In this document: positions 33,711 to 42,514 of the stretch, in pieces | Layout of the letters: each line of letters opens with the position of its first letter | Numbering within the stretch: position 1 is the first letter of the stretch | NCBI RefSeq assembly: GCF_042852765.1 | Contig: NZ_AP031414.1 | Origin: Schaedlerella glycyrrhizinilytica_A | GTDB lineage: Bacteria; Bacillota; Clostridia; Lachnospirales; Lachnospiraceae | Length of the DNA stretch: 64,000 bases | Strand: one strand, 5' to 3' | The notes under the pieces: model-generated | Seen by the model: the letters and a program-made list of their open reading frames with translations, nothing else | Told to the model about the DNA's origin: nothing | The model's database searches: none | Position numbers and translations under genes: made by a program

Positions 33711-34109
33711 ATGAATACAACAGTTATTTCCGGGCGATTGGTAAGAAATCCCGGATACAACGAAGTGGAGAATGAAAAAGGACTTCATAAGATTGCCAAG
33801 TTTGTTCTGGCAGTCAGAAGAAATTATTCCGATGAAGTCAGTTTCATTCCGGTAAAGGCTTTTGCAAAGAAAGCAGAATTTGCCAGAGATTATCTGATGC
33901 AGGGCACGAAGGTCATGGTGGAAGGCGAGATTGTCACAGGTAATTATGAAGATAAGGATACCGGGAAAAAGATTTATACCACCGAAGTGTATGCAAACCG
34001 GATTGAATTCGCAAGTGCAAAAATGGTTGACAGACCACCGTTTCCAGAAGATGCGGAAGGGTTCTTAGAGATCCCAGAGGGCATGGAAGAAGAAATGCCG
34101 TTTAGATAG
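33711..34109 (+). CDS. ssb: Single-stranded DNA-binding protein
   Basis: 132 residues: an OB-fold beginning TTVISGRLVRNPGYNEVEN with GTKVMVEGEIVTGNYED, and a short acidic tail ending EEEMPFR, close to the usual D-I-P-F tip. It should coat single-stranded DNA during conjugative replication. GGAGGG precedes the ATG. It is shorter than chromosomal SSBs, as is common for ICE copies. Confidence 0.92.
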   Translation: MNTTVISGRLVRNPGYNEVENEKGLHKIAKFVLAVRRNYSDEVSFIPVKAFAKKAEFARDYLMQGTKVMVEGEIVTGNYEDKDTGKKIYTTEVYANRIEFASAKMVDRPPFPEDAEGFLEIPEGMEEEMPFR

Positions 34110-34122
34110 AGGAGGATAAAAG

Positions 34123-34515
34123 ATGGTTTCAGTAGATCAGGCGTATATGGTAGGGCATATGAAAAATGCCGATGGAAGTATCAATAACAAAAATGTAGTG
34201 CTGTCAGCAGCATGTGAAGCAGCGGAACTGTTCCAGTGCATGATGTCAGTAAATCAGAAACTGGAGGACTGGCAGAGATTTAACCACACCTTGGAGCAGC
34301 ATCTTAGAAGTGTGGAATGTGAGAAAATCCATGATATTTGTCAGGCAGTATATGGAATGAAACATCCGTCCGATGAACTGGAAGGATTGTATCTGGCAAG
34401 AGAGGATGAACAGATATGCCTTCTGTACTATCAGGTATTTGTAGGGATGTTGGAAATCAATATTAATTCAGCCGAAGTGCTGTACAAACAGAAGGAGGAA
34501 ACAATCAATGAGTAA
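34123..34515 (+). CDS. Hypothetical protein of the ICE backbone
   Basis: 130 residues, helical and acidic (LSAACEAAELFQCMMSVNQK; LEQHLRSVECEKIHDICQAV), no membrane segment. GGAGG starts 13 bases before the ATG, and its end overlaps the next gene by 8 bases, so it belongs to the replication operon. I do not recognise the family. Confidence 0.65.
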   Translation: MVSVDQAYMVGHMKNADGSINNKNVVLSAACEAAELFQCMMSVNQKLEDWQRFNHTLEQHLRSVECEKIHDICQAVYGMKHPSDELEGLYLAREDEQICLLYYQVFVGMLEININSAEVLYKQKEETINE

Positions 34516-35389
34516 GATGGAGTATATGCCGGTAGATTGTCTGCAGGTGCCGAAGGTGCTGTTCCAGATGGAAAAATACAAAAATCTGTCAAATACAGCA
34601 AAGATTTTATACAGCTTATTTCTGGATCGTTTGAAATTTGCGGTGCAGAATGGTTGGGTAGATGGTAAGGGGGATTTGTATGTAATTTATCCAAAAAGTG
34701 AAATGAAGAAAGACCTGAATACAACCAGATATGGGGTAGATCAGGCAGTACAGGAACTGGTGGAGGTTGGAAATCTGGTGCGTATCATTCCGAACAATGG
34801 AAAGGCAAACCACTTTTATATCAACGATATTTATGAAAATGAGATGGAGGAAGAATCAATGATGACATTAGACAGCATTATGGCAAATATGCCGATGGAA
34901 GAAAGAGAAATTATCATGGACAAGATGGTGGCAGCATCCAGAGATATTCTGGAAACAATTGCAGATATGGGATATCTGTATGAATATGAGACACCACTGA
35001 CTTCAATGGAAGAAAGAAATTATCGAGATGAGCTGGGACAGCTTGCTGTTGATCAGATTTCCTGCGATGGCTATGAATTTGGCATGGATCTGGCGTTCGG
35101 AATTCTTGAAGAGAATGAGGAAAATGCTGATAGAGTACTGGATATTCAGAAATATGTGAACAGGCAGAATAAAAAGTGTTCAAAAAAGAAATTTATGAAA
35201 GTTCTGGAGACTCTGGTACACGCAATAGGAAATGATGAAGGATTTATTGCCGATATGTATGCGTGTGATAAAGAGGCTAGGGAAATCTATTTGGAAGAAG
35301 CGATGAATGCATTCAATTATGTGCTTGATGAATTATGTCATGGTACAGGAAGTGCAGCAGGGTATGACTTCAATAATATAGAAGAATAG
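34508..35389 (+). CDS. RepA_N-type replication initiator-like protein 1
   Basis: 293 residues. The N-terminal ~110 match the RepA_N winged-helix domain (VPKVLFQMEKYKNLSNTAKI, NGWVDGKGDLYVIYPKSEMK). The C-terminal part is acidic and helical and unlike the paralogue that follows. AGGAGG precedes the ATG. Because the second copy carries the iteron-like repeats, this one may be a regulator or accessory initiator; that is inference. Confidence 0.75.
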   Translation: MSKMEYMPVDCLQVPKVLFQMEKYKNLSNTAKILYSLFLDRLKFAVQNGWVDGKGDLYVIYPKSEMKKDLNTTRYGVDQAVQELVEVGNLVRIIPNNGKANHFYINDIYENEMEEESMMTLDSIMANMPMEEREIIMDKMVAASRDILETIADMGYLYEYETPLTSMEERNYRDELGQLAVDQISCDGYEFGMDLAFGILEENEENADRVLDIQKYVNRQNKKCSKKKFMKVLETLVHAIGNDEGFIADMYACDKEAREIYLEEAMNAFNYVLDELCHGTGSAAGYDFNNIEE

Positions 35390-35399
35390 GAAATAATTT

Positions 35400-36218
35400 A
35401 TGGCAGATTTTGAATACTTCAGAGCAGAAGAATCTGACCAGTTTTCTTTTTTTCGGATACCCAAAGCTCTGTTCACAGAAAAAGAGTTTGCAAGCCTGTC
35501 CACAGACGCAAAGCTCCTTTACGGAATTCTGCTTGATCGAATCAGCCTATCCAAGAAAAATGGCTGGATCGACAGTGATGGTTATGTCTATATCATTTAC
35601 ACAATCGCAGAATTACAGGAGCTGTTGCGAATGTCGCATACGACAGTGACAAAGCTTCTTTATGAGCTTGACAGTGTGCATGGCATTGGATTGATCGAAC
35701 GGTATCGGCAGGGGAATAATCGTCCTTCTGTCATATACGTGAAAAATTTTGTGAAACGGAGCAGAGGAAAGCCAGTAAGATACTTTGCTTCTGGAACGCC
35801 AGAAACTGGAAATCCAGACTGCAAGGAATTGGAAATCCGGATTGCAAGAAACTGGAAGTCCGGAACGCAAAAAAATAGAAGTCCGGACTGCAAGAATCTG
35901 GATGGAAGTAATACTAAGATAAATAAGACTGAAAAGAATCATACTGATAAGAGTAAGGGCAATACTCCCACTTTGGAAGAAAAATTCAGTCAGTATGGTA
36001 GATTTAAAAATGTTGTTCTGTCGGAAGCTGAACTGCAGGAGCTGATGACGCTATTTCCATGGGATTACCAGAAACGGATTGATCATCTTTCTGTTTATAT
36101 GAAATCCAGTGGAAAAGAATATCAGAACCATTTTGCAACAATCTGTCTTTGGGCAGAAAGGGATGGAACCAGGGCAGGAATGGACAAATATGAATTTCAG
36201 GAAGGAGAAAGCCTTTAA
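35400..36218 (+). CDS. repA: RepA_N-type replication initiator-like protein 2
   Basis: 272 residues. RepA_N domain at about 10-120 (FRIPKALFTEKEFASLSTDA, NGWIDSDGYVYIIYTIAELQ, MSHTTVTKLLYELD). A middle region is built from a 23-bp DNA repeat that shifts frame in each copy. A C-terminal DUF6017-like domain follows (FPWDYQKRIDHLSVYMKSSG). In RepA_N plasmids the origin lies within the rep gene, and the repeats here fit that design. It ends in a 1-base overlap with the loader gene. Confidence 0.8.
   Translation: MADFEYFRAEESDQFSFFRIPKALFTEKEFASLSTDAKLLYGILLDRISLSKKNGWIDSDGYVYIIYTIAELQELLRMSHTTVTKLLYELDSVHGIGLIERYRQGNNRPSVIYVKNFVKRSRGKPVRYFASGTPETGNPDCKELEIRIARNWKSGTQKNRSPDCKNLDGSNTKINKTEKNHTDKSKGNTPTLEEKFSQYGRFKNVVLSEAELQELMTLFPWDYQKRIDHLSVYMKSSGKEYQNHFATICLWAERDGTRAGMDKYEFQEGESL
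35806..35905. repeat. 23-bp tandem repeats inside repA (candidate origin)
   Basis: Four full copies of about CTGGAAGTCCGGACTGCAAG plus AAA start at 35806, 35829, 35852 and 35875, with a partial fifth at 35898. The unit is not a multiple of 3, so the selection appears to act on DNA rather than protein. Confidence 0.8.
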
Positions 36219-37012
36219 TGAAAAATAAAGTGGTTGAAGATTATGTGGACGAAGATGGGTGCCTTCATTGTGGTATCTGTAGAAAAAGAAAACAGATGAA
36301 GGTCAGTCTGATGGGATTTGAGCATGTAGTGTCCTGTTTGTGCGAATGCGAGGTAAAAGCCAGGCAGGAACTAGATGAGAAGATGCAGTGGGAAGAAGCA
36401 CAGCGGCAGCTTTATCAGAGAAAATCCGTCGGACTTCGGGAAAGAAGATTCTGGGAATGGAAATTTGAAAATGACAACGGAAGCAACCAGAAGATACTAA
36501 TTGCCAGGCAGTATGTAGAAAACTGGACAGATATGAAGAGAAAAAATGTAGGACTGCTTTTGATGGGACCTGTTGGAACCGGGAAAAGTTTCTTTGCAGG
36601 TTGTATTGCAAATGCACTTTTGGAACAGGGAGAACGTGTCATGATGACAAATTTTTCCAGGATCCTAAATGAAATGACCAGCTATCAGGCAGATAAGAAC
36701 CAGATTATACAAAATCTTGTGGATTATCCGCTGCTGATTATTGATGACTTGGGAATAGAACGAAATTCCGAGTTTGCTTTGGAGCAGGTCTATAATGTGA
36801 TAGACAGCCGTTATTGTAAAATGCTTCCGCTGATCGTAACAACGAATCTGGGACTGAATGAAATGAAATCTACAGATTTAGATACTGCTCATCAGCGTAT
36901 TTATAGCAGAATACTTGAAATGTGTGTTCCCATCTATTGTGGTGGAGAAGATAAGAGAAAAGAAGAAGGGACAGAAAAACTCGTACAGGTGCAGAACCTG
37001 ATTACCGGTTAA
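36218..37012 (+). CDS. DnaC/IstB-like helicase-loader ATPase
   Basis: 264 residues. A cysteine-rich N-terminus (CLHCGIC at 15-21 and CLCEC at 40-44) is a likely zinc site. The AAA+ core has Walker A GPVGTGKS (117-124), Walker B LLIIDDLG and sensor 1 IVTTNL. It should load the replicative helicase at the element's origin opened by RepA. Translation is coupled to repA by a TAATG overlap. A short noncoding leader follows it. Confidence 0.88.
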   Translation: MKNKVVEDYVDEDGCLHCGICRKRKQMKVSLMGFEHVVSCLCECEVKARQELDEKMQWEEAQRQLYQRKSVGLRERRFWEWKFENDNGSNQKILIARQYVENWTDMKRKNVGLLLMGPVGTGKSFFAGCIANALLEQGERVMMTNFSRILNEMTSYQADKNQIIQNLVDYPLLIIDDLGIERNSEFALEQVYNVIDSRYCKMLPLIVTTNLGLNEMKSTDLDTAHQRIYSRILEMCVPIYCGGEDKRKEEGTEKLVQVQNLITG

Positions 37013-37094
37013 TCTGTCTTTTTTCATTAAAGGGGGTGATTGCCATGATTACAGATCTGGACAGCAGTTGAATCGCTGAAAGGAGGGAAAAGTC

Positions 37095-37586
37095 ATGCAG
37101 GAAGAGGTAACTCAGAAAACGGTCACGTTCTGTATTCGGACTACTAAGATTACGGCAGACCTGTTGAAAAAGGTTCTTGTTGCGTATCTGCGTCATCAGA
37201 AGCAGAAATCAGTAGAGAAGAAAGCACAGAAAAATCAGCCAAAACAGGGAAAGGTCACGGTAAAAGAGCTGGCAAAACAGAATGCCGGGATGGTCAATAT
37301 CGAGATCACGGACAAAAATATCAAGTCCTTTGAACGGTATGCCAGAAAATACGGGATCAATTATGCTCTGAAAAAAGACAAGAGCAAAGAGCCTCCGGTT
37401 TATCTGGTATTTTTCAAGGGACGTGATCAGGATGCCCTCAATGCTGCTTTCCGTGAGTTTTCCCAGAAACAGATTCAAAAAGCGAATAAGCCTTCCATTC
37501 ATAAGCGTCTTGCAGCTTACCGGGCAATGATGCCAAAGAAATCGAAGGACAAAGTAAAGAACCGGCATCAGGAGCAGAGCCGATGA
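37095..37586 (+). CDS. PcfB family conjugation protein
   Basis: 163 residues of the PcfB/DUF3801 type: TVKELAKQNAGMVNIEITDK, then FERYARKYGINYALKKDK, and a basic C-terminus. Known relatives act with the relaxase and the coupling protein (PcfC/VirD4) in substrate delivery. AGGAGG starts 15 bases before the ATG; the last 4 bases overlap virD4. Confidence 0.85.
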   Translation: MQEEVTQKTVTFCIRTTKITADLLKKVLVAYLRHQKQKSVEKKAQKNQPKQGKVTVKELAKQNAGMVNIEITDKNIKSFERYARKYGINYALKKDKSKEPPVYLVFFKGRDQDALNAAFREFSQKQIQKANKPSIHKRLAAYRAMMPKKSKDKVKNRHQEQSR

Positions 37587-39469
37587 TGAAACAACACGGC
37601 AATAAGCTGATGCAGAAGTGGAAGAATAAGGCTGGGGTCAGGCTGTCCGCCCTGGATAAAAAGAAACTGGTTCTTACGAATCTTCCCTATGTTCTGACCG
37701 CTTTTTATGCGGACCGGGCCTCCTGCTTATACAGGAGAAGTCCCGGAGAAGATATAGGGAACAAACTGTTATATGCGATGGAACATGCAGATCGGATCTT
37801 TACAGGAATTCTGCTAAGTTTTGACCTGAGAGACCTATTGGTTGGAGTTACTGTCGCAGTTATTTTGAAACTATTGGTTTGGCAGAAACAGTCAGATGCA
37901 AAGAAACTCCGGAAAGGAATCGAGTATGGTTCAGCCAGATGGGGAACTGCAGAGGATATCAAGCCTTATATGTCAGATGATCCATGGATGAACATTCCAC
38001 TGACAGCAACAGAAGCACTGACGATGGAGAGCAGACCGAAGCAACCGAAATATGCAAGAAATAAAAATATTGTAGTTATCGGCGGCAGTGGTTCCGGTAA
38101 GACACGTTTTTTCGTAAAACCATCGGTCATGCAGATGAACTGTTCCATGGTCATTACAGATCCCAAAGGCACTCTGATCGAGGAGTGCGGGAAGATGTTA
38201 GCAAAGGGACCGCCGAAGAGGGATAAAGATGGAAATGTCATCAAAGATAAATCCAGGAAAGTGGTATATGAGCCTTATGTGATTAAGGTTTTGAATACGA
38301 TCAATTTTTCTAAATCCCTTCATTACAATCCATTTGCTTATATACGGTCTGAAAAAGATATCCTGAAGCTGGTGACAACAATCATTGTAAATACCAAAGG
38401 CGAAGGGGAAAAAGCTTCCGAAGATTTTTGGGTGAAAGCAGAGAAATTGCTGTATACAGCACTGATTGCTTTTATCTGGTATGAAGGTGATGAAGAGGAA
38501 AAGAATCTGAATACTCTTCTGGATCTTTTGAATGAAAGCGAAACCCGTGAAGAGGATGAAACTTACCAGAATCCAGTGGATATGATGTTCCAGGAACTGG
38601 AAGAAAGAGATCCGCAGCACTTTGCGGTCAGACAGTATAAAAAATACAAAATGGCCGCCGGCAAAACGGCGAAGTCGATTTTGATTTCCTGTGGTGCCAG
38701 ACTTGCCCCATTTGATATCGCAGAGCTTCGTGAGATCATGTCTTACGATGAAATGGAGCTGGATAAGATCGGAGACAGGAAAACAGCCTTGTTTCTGATT
38801 ATGTCCGATACGGATACCACATTCAACTTTGTGATTGCGATGTTGCAGTCACAGCTTTTCAATCTGCTTTGCGATAAGGCAGATGATGAATATGGTGGAA
38901 GACTTCCGGTGCATGTGCGTGTCATCGCTGATGAGTTTGCCAACATCGGACAAATTCCTCAGTTTGACAAGCTGATCGCAACTATCCGAAGCAGGGAAAT
39001 CTCTGCTTCTATTATTTTGCAGTCACAGAGTCAGTTAAAGGCAATGTATAAGGATAGTGCAGATACCATTCTGGGCAACTGTGATACGACTTTATTCCTT
39101 GGTGGGAAAGAGAAGACCACATTAAAGGAAATGAGTGAGCTTCTGGGTAAGGAAACCATTGACCTGTATAACACTTCGGAGACGAGGAGTAATCAGAAGT
39201 CTTTTGGATTGAATTACCAGAAAACAGGCAAACAGCTGATGACAGAAGATGAGATTGCAGTCATGGATGGAGGAAAATGTATCCTGCAGATCCGTGGTGC
39301 CAGACCATTTTTCTCGGACAAATATGATATCACGAAACACAAAAACTATCGGCTTCTTGCAGATGAAAACGAGAAGAACCGATACAAAGTTGAGAAAGAG
39401 TTAAATCCGCAGTACACACCGAAATCTGAAGAAGAGGTGGAAGTAATTCATGTAGAACTGTCGGAGTAA
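37583..39469 (+). CDS. virD4: VirD4-like type IV coupling protein (CD1115 family)
   Basis: 628 residues. The N-terminal region has two hydrophobic helices at about 30-42 and 84-100. GIEYGSARWGTAED, then Walker A GGSGSGKT at 167-174, Walker B-type VRVIADEFANIGQIP and the TraG motif SQLKAMYKDSADTILGNCDT follow. It is the membrane ATPase that feeds the relaxase-DNA complex into the secretion channel. It overlaps pcfB by 4 bases; a terminator follows. Confidence 0.94.
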   Translation: MMKQHGNKLMQKWKNKAGVRLSALDKKKLVLTNLPYVLTAFYADRASCLYRRSPGEDIGNKLLYAMEHADRIFTGILLSFDLRDLLVGVTVAVILKLLVWQKQSDAKKLRKGIEYGSARWGTAEDIKPYMSDDPWMNIPLTATEALTMESRPKQPKYARNKNIVVIGGSGSGKTRFFVKPSVMQMNCSMVITDPKGTLIEECGKMLAKGPPKRDKDGNVIKDKSRKVVYEPYVIKVLNTINFSKSLHYNPFAYIRSEKDILKLVTTIIVNTKGEGEKASEDFWVKAEKLLYTALIAFIWYEGDEEEKNLNTLLDLLNESETREEDETYQNPVDMMFQELEERDPQHFAVRQYKKYKMAAGKTAKSILISCGARLAPFDIAELREIMSYDEMELDKIGDRKTALFLIMSDTDTTFNFVIAMLQSQLFNLLCDKADDEYGGRLPVHVRVIADEFANIGQIPQFDKLIATIRSREISASIILQSQSQLKAMYKDSADTILGNCDTTLFLGGKEKTTLKEMSELLGKETIDLYNTSETRSNQKSFGLNYQKTGKQLMTEDEIAVMDGGKCILQIRGARPFFSDKYDITKHKNYRLLADENEKNRYKVEKELNPQYTPKSEEEVEVIHVELSE

Positions 39470-39519
39470 CCTTTGGAATGAACGAAAAATAATGAGGAAA
39501 GGAATAACTGACATTAGGT

Positions 39520-39546
39520 GCGCCGGCTTTTTAGTCGGTGTTTTTT
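39520..39546 (+). terminator. Terminator after virD4
   Basis: CGCCGGCT and AGTCGGTG pair around a T-rich loop and run into T6. Confidence 0.7.
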
Positions 39547-39590
39547 CATTCCCGTAAACACCTGAAAAAAGTCAGTTTTGGTGAATGTAT

Positions 39591-39749
39591 ATGGCGTTTT
39601 TTAGCAGTGCAATTACAACTTTAAAAACTCTTGTAGTCGCAATCGGTGCAGGTCTTGGCGTGTGGGGTGTCGTAAACCTTCTGGAAGGATATGGGAATGA
39701 CAATCCCGGCGCTAAGAGCCAGGGCATCAAACAGTTCATGGCTAATTAA
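39591..39749 (+). pseudogene. maff-2 gene, 5' part (split by a 10.1-kb IME)
   Basis: The frame starts MAFFSSAITTLKTLVVAIGA and continues through GVVNLLEGYGNDNPGAKSQG and IKQ (codon 48), the Maff-2 family of small ICE membrane proteins. It then enters IME sequence and stops after FMAN at 52 codons. The missing 23 codons, LMAGAGIMLLGTTLIPQ and LATLFS, are at 49876-49947. Joined at the shared AAACAG, a normal 71-residue protein is restored. There is no AGGAGG-type site near the ATG. Confidence 0.9.
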
Positions 39750-39812
39750 AGGTAACAAAAAGAAAGGAAAAGCACAATCCAGACGGTATCAGCGGCAGGC
39801 TACAAGAATAAA

Positions 39813-39841
39813 TTGTGATTACACAAGATTGGTGTTATAAT
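39813..39841 (+). promoter_or_regulatory. Promoter of the left XRE-tnpV operon
   Basis: TTGTGA, 17 bases, TATAAT (39836-39841). A GC-rich hairpin GCCGGGGC/GCCCCGG (39858-39874) lies in the leader. Confidence 0.7.
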
Positions 39842-39904
39842 AAGAGAAAAGTTCCTGCCGGGGCAGCCGCCCCGGTGGTATGGATAGAAAGGCAGGAAAG
39901 CAAT

Positions 39905-40177
39905 ATGCACATCAGCTATAAACCGCTCTGGCACACACTGTTAGAGCGTGATATGAGAAAAGAAGATTTAAGGCTTGCCGCCGGTATGACAACGAATATG
40001 ATTGCCAACATGAGCAAAGAGGGAAAGCACATCAGCATGGACACATTAGCCCGTATCTGCGAAACGCTGAATTGTGAGATTACCGATGTGATTGAGTTAG
40101 TACCAGACGAGCCAGCTTCCACAGGAGGTAAGGAACATGAGCGAATTGAAACCAAGAATAACAGAAAACGGAATTGA
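39905..40177 (+). CDS. Cro/XRE-type small regulator
   Basis: 90 residues. The helix-turn-helix is at about 20-70 (MRKEDLRLAAGMTTNMIANM, ISMDTLARICETLNCEITDV), the YozG/HTH_26 style of single-domain repressor. AGGAAAG precedes 39905; the longer frame to 39815 overlaps the promoter. It overlaps tnpV by 41 bases. Likely controls its own operon or the IME transfer genes. Confidence 0.85.
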   Translation: MHISYKPLWHTLLERDMRKEDLRLAAGMTTNMIANMSKEGKHISMDTLARICETLNCEITDVIELVPDEPASTGGKEHERIETKNNRKRN

Positions 40178-40514
40178 TTATATCCTTGTTGGGGATTACT
40201 ACATCCCAGACCTGAAACTGCCGGAAGAACACCGCCCCATTGGAAAGTATGGACGGCTGCACCGGGAATATTTAAGGGAAATCCATCCAGCCCGATTGAA
40301 CACATTGACCTTGACTGGGGAGTTATGGACATATCTCGCAGACCTGAACGAACAGGCACAGGAACGGTTAGACACCATCATGGAGCAGATGAAAATTGCC
40401 GAGGGCGTGACCGAGGAATTAAAGTGTACCCGTCAAATGGAATGGGTGCGGCGGTGTAATAACATTCACAACCGGGCAGAAGAAATTGTATTGCATGAGA
40501 TGATTTATTCATAA
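40137..40514 (+). CDS. tnpV: TnpV-like transposon protein
   Basis: 125 residues typical of TnpV proteins: YYIPDLKLPEEHRPIGKYGR, then LHREYLREIHP, and a helical C-terminus with TRQMEWVRRCNNIHNRAEEI. GGAGGTAAGG precedes the ATG. TnpV proteins travel with Tn4451-like and other serine-recombinase elements; function unknown. Confidence 0.82.
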   Translation: MSELKPRITENGIDYILVGDYYIPDLKLPEEHRPIGKYGRLHREYLREIHPARLNTLTLTGELWTYLADLNEQAQERLDTIMEQMKIAEGVTEELKCTRQMEWVRRCNNIHNRAEEIVLHEMIYS

Positions 40515-40565
40515 CGGTATGATAGAATGATTATGACAAATTTGAATTTACAGGAGGAAAGGGAT

Positions 40566-40907
40566 ATGTCAGTTTCATTATATTACATAGCAAAAAGAGA
40601 TACCCATCTATCGAAACAGGAAAAATCTATCTGTAACACTATTATTGATACCTACATTTCTAAATATTCTTTAGGTGAAATGTACGAGCCGTTTTGTGCG
40701 TATGATAATTCAAGTCCGACAGAGGAAAACGTCATTTTTGAGGGAGCTACCAAATTACCCATTGATGAGGGTGAAGAACACTTTGTGGAAGTTTTAGATT
40801 ATTGGGCAGAGTGCTTGCAGGAGATTGTCATTTTATTGAAGGGTGCGGAGTGGTATATACATATAGACGATACGGATATAACGGAGCAGTTTGATTTTCC
40901 TAGATAA
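40566..40907 (+). CDS. Hypothetical protein
   Basis: 113 acidic residues: MSVSLYYIAKRDTHLSKQEK, then a C-terminal half with HFVEVLDYWAECLQEIVILL and IHIDDTDITEQFD. AGGAGGAAAGG precedes 40566. The composition is more AT-rich than surrounding IME genes, so it may be a later cargo gene. The acidic, single-domain form resembles immunity-type proteins, but no family is recognised. Confidence 0.6.
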   Translation: MSVSLYYIAKRDTHLSKQEKSICNTIIDTYISKYSLGEMYEPFCAYDNSSPTEENVIFEGATKLPIDEGEEHFVEVLDYWAECLQEIVILLKGAEWYIHIDDTDITEQFDFPR

Positions 40908-40984
40908 GGCTGGAAATAGAATTGCAATTTAAAGCGACAACTTCAAGTTTGTCGTTCTGAAAATTCAACTGAATAATCCCAGCA

Positions 40985-41032
40985 AAAACCGCTGCTACAT
41001 GGAAACCAACAAACCATGCAACAGCGGTTTTT
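40985..41032. terminator. Bidirectional terminator between convergent genes
   Basis: AAAACCGCTG and CAGCGGTTTTT close a stem extended by CATGG/CCATG. A runs and T runs flank both sides. A second hairpin (CGACAA/TTGTCG, 40938-40956) precedes it. Confidence 0.85.
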
Positions 41033-41034
41033 CT

Positions 41035-41841
41035 TTACCGTTTTTTCCTCTGGCTGATAGGCGTTCCCATTTTCTTTGACTTTTTGAGAATACGAATGAG
41101 CCAGCGAAATTCTTCGTCTGACAGATTTTTATAGTTGATGCCGAGCTGCTTGCAGTAAAGGACAACGAGCTTTTCATCCCGGCTGCCCTTGAAATTTTCG
41201 ACCGCTTCCAGATTTTCTTTCAGTTCATCGGCAACGGTGATCTGGGGCGCACTCTCACTGTCCTTTTTGTGGGCTTCCCGAATATCCCGGATAATCAGGT
41301 TGAGGTCATCCAGAACCATGTGACTGAAATACTCATCATCACTGATATGGGCAGCTTTCAGCACCTTCAAATGCGGGTCATCTTCGCCGGGGCGATACCG
41401 TTCAATGATTTCATGCCGGACAGTATCGACAAGGGCGTTGAGGTTCTGAATCTGCATGGTGGCAATTCCATCCACATAAATCTCAATATCCGCAAGAAAC
41501 TTGATAAAGTCCTTATGGGTGGCAAGTTCGCACAGCAGACGGTTGTTAATCCGACCGCTTTTCAGAAGTGCTACCATTTCATCGCTCAAATGCAGCTCCC
41601 TTAATGGCGTGTTGATCTCCGCCCGGTTCTCTGTACGGCAAAAGAGATAATCGAGGGACACCCCGTAAAAATCTGCCAGCAGGATAAGGTTGCCATGATT
41701 GATTTCCTTATAGTCGTCTTTTTCATAACTGCCAAGAGCCGATTTTGAAATACCCGTTTGCTCAGCCAGTTCTTCCAGTTTTAATCCTTTGTTTAATCGT
41801 AAATCTTTTAGCCGTTCCTGTATTGTAGTAGCTCCGTTCAT
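41035..41841 (-). CDS. XRE family regulator of the IME
   Basis: 268 residues. The HTH is at about 6-62 (ERLKDLRLNKGLKLEELAEQ, TGISKSALGSYE), then a long helical region with LHLSDEMVALLKSGRINNRL and a charged tail ending SQRKKR. AAAGGGGG before 41841 selects this ATG. It reads toward the convergent terminator; its promoter region holds an 8-bp palindrome over the -10 box. Confidence 0.85.
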   Translation of the reverse strand: MNGATTIQERLKDLRLNKGLKLEELAEQTGISKSALGSYEKDDYKEINHGNLILLADFYGVSLDYLFCRTENRAEINTPLRELHLSDEMVALLKSGRINNRLLCELATHKDFIKFLADIEIYVDGIATMQIQNLNALVDTVRHEIIERYRPGEDDPHLKVLKAAHISDDEYFSHMVLDDLNLIIRDIREAHKKDSESAPQITVADELKENLEAVENFKGSRDEKLVVLYCKQLGINYKNLSDEEFRWLIRILKKSKKMGTPISQRKKR

Positions 41842-41880
41842 TGAAGCAGTTCCCCCTTTTTGACAACATATATAACCGTT

Positions 41881-41904
41881 GAATTGATTATACCATATCA
41901 ATTC
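41881..41904 (-). promoter_or_regulatory. Operator-promoter of the IME XRE gene
   Basis: GAATTGAT (41881-41888) and ATCAATTC (41897-41904) flank 8 bases. The minus-strand TATAAT (41887-41892) lies under this palindrome, suggesting autorepression. Confidence 0.6.
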
Positions 41905-42325
41905 CGCAATCGTGGAAATTTTTGATTTTTGCCCTTAATTCCTACTTTGTGGACATACGGCACAGGGCACAAAAATGTTCTATGATACAGGTAGTTCATC
42001 GATGGATTATTCCAATCGAATGACCAGCCTGTGTGGGATATGCTTCCCCGGCGATGTAGCGCCATGACTTTTGGCAGGGATGTGGAGGAAACCTGACCGA
42101 AACGAGCGTACCAAAGGGAGCGATACGCCGCTGTGAGATTCAGGGGAGGAACGACACCGGGGAGAACTGGCGAACTGACACCGAAATGATACCGAAACAC
42201 AACAATCTGATAGGGGGACAGTCTACCCTATCGCTGATACTTCGGGAGATTTTAAGCGGCTCTATGGCTGTAATTTTACCGAAAATCGCCCCGAAACCAT
42301 ACACTAAAACGGGAGGAAGCGCAAT
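41905..42325. other. Long noncoding region of the IME
   Basis: No convincing gene in about 420 bases. It contains the inverted repeat GATAGGG/CCCTATC (42209-42232) with a 10-base loop, and several GC-rich imperfect repeats. Its position between the divergent regulator and the replication/mobilization genes would suit an oriT, a single-strand origin or a regulatory RNA. Confidence 0.4.
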
Positions 42326-42514
42326 ATGCCGAGAATGAGCAAAAAGAGGAAGCATGAGCTTTCTTTTTACCTCAATGACCGGGGGCGTGTCACTTACAAC
42401 GAATTATGCAGGAAATGCCAGCATGGGTGCAGGCAGAGCTTCCGGGCGGTTGTGATTGACTGCCCCCGTTATTTATCCAAACGAGCAAAGAAAAAGGAGG
42501 AACACACCGAATGA
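42326..42514 (+). CDS. Small zinc-finger-like protein
   Basis: 62 basic residues. CRKCQHGCRQ at about 28-37 with a later Cys (VIDCPRY) could bind zinc; the ends are lysine-rich (MSKKRKHE, KRAKKKEEHTE). GGGAGGAAG precedes the ATG. It overlaps the RepA-like gene by 4 bases. Probably DNA-binding, from charge and cysteines; family not recognised. Confidence 0.65.
   Translation: MPRMSKKRKHELSFYLNDRGRVTYNELCRKCQHGCRQSFRAVVIDCPRYLSKRAKKKEEHTE

Noticed and set aside
37044..37070. Eight-codon frame (MITDLDSS) after GGGGGTG between the loader and pcfB
   Set aside because: Too short to support; it may be a chance frame in a leader.
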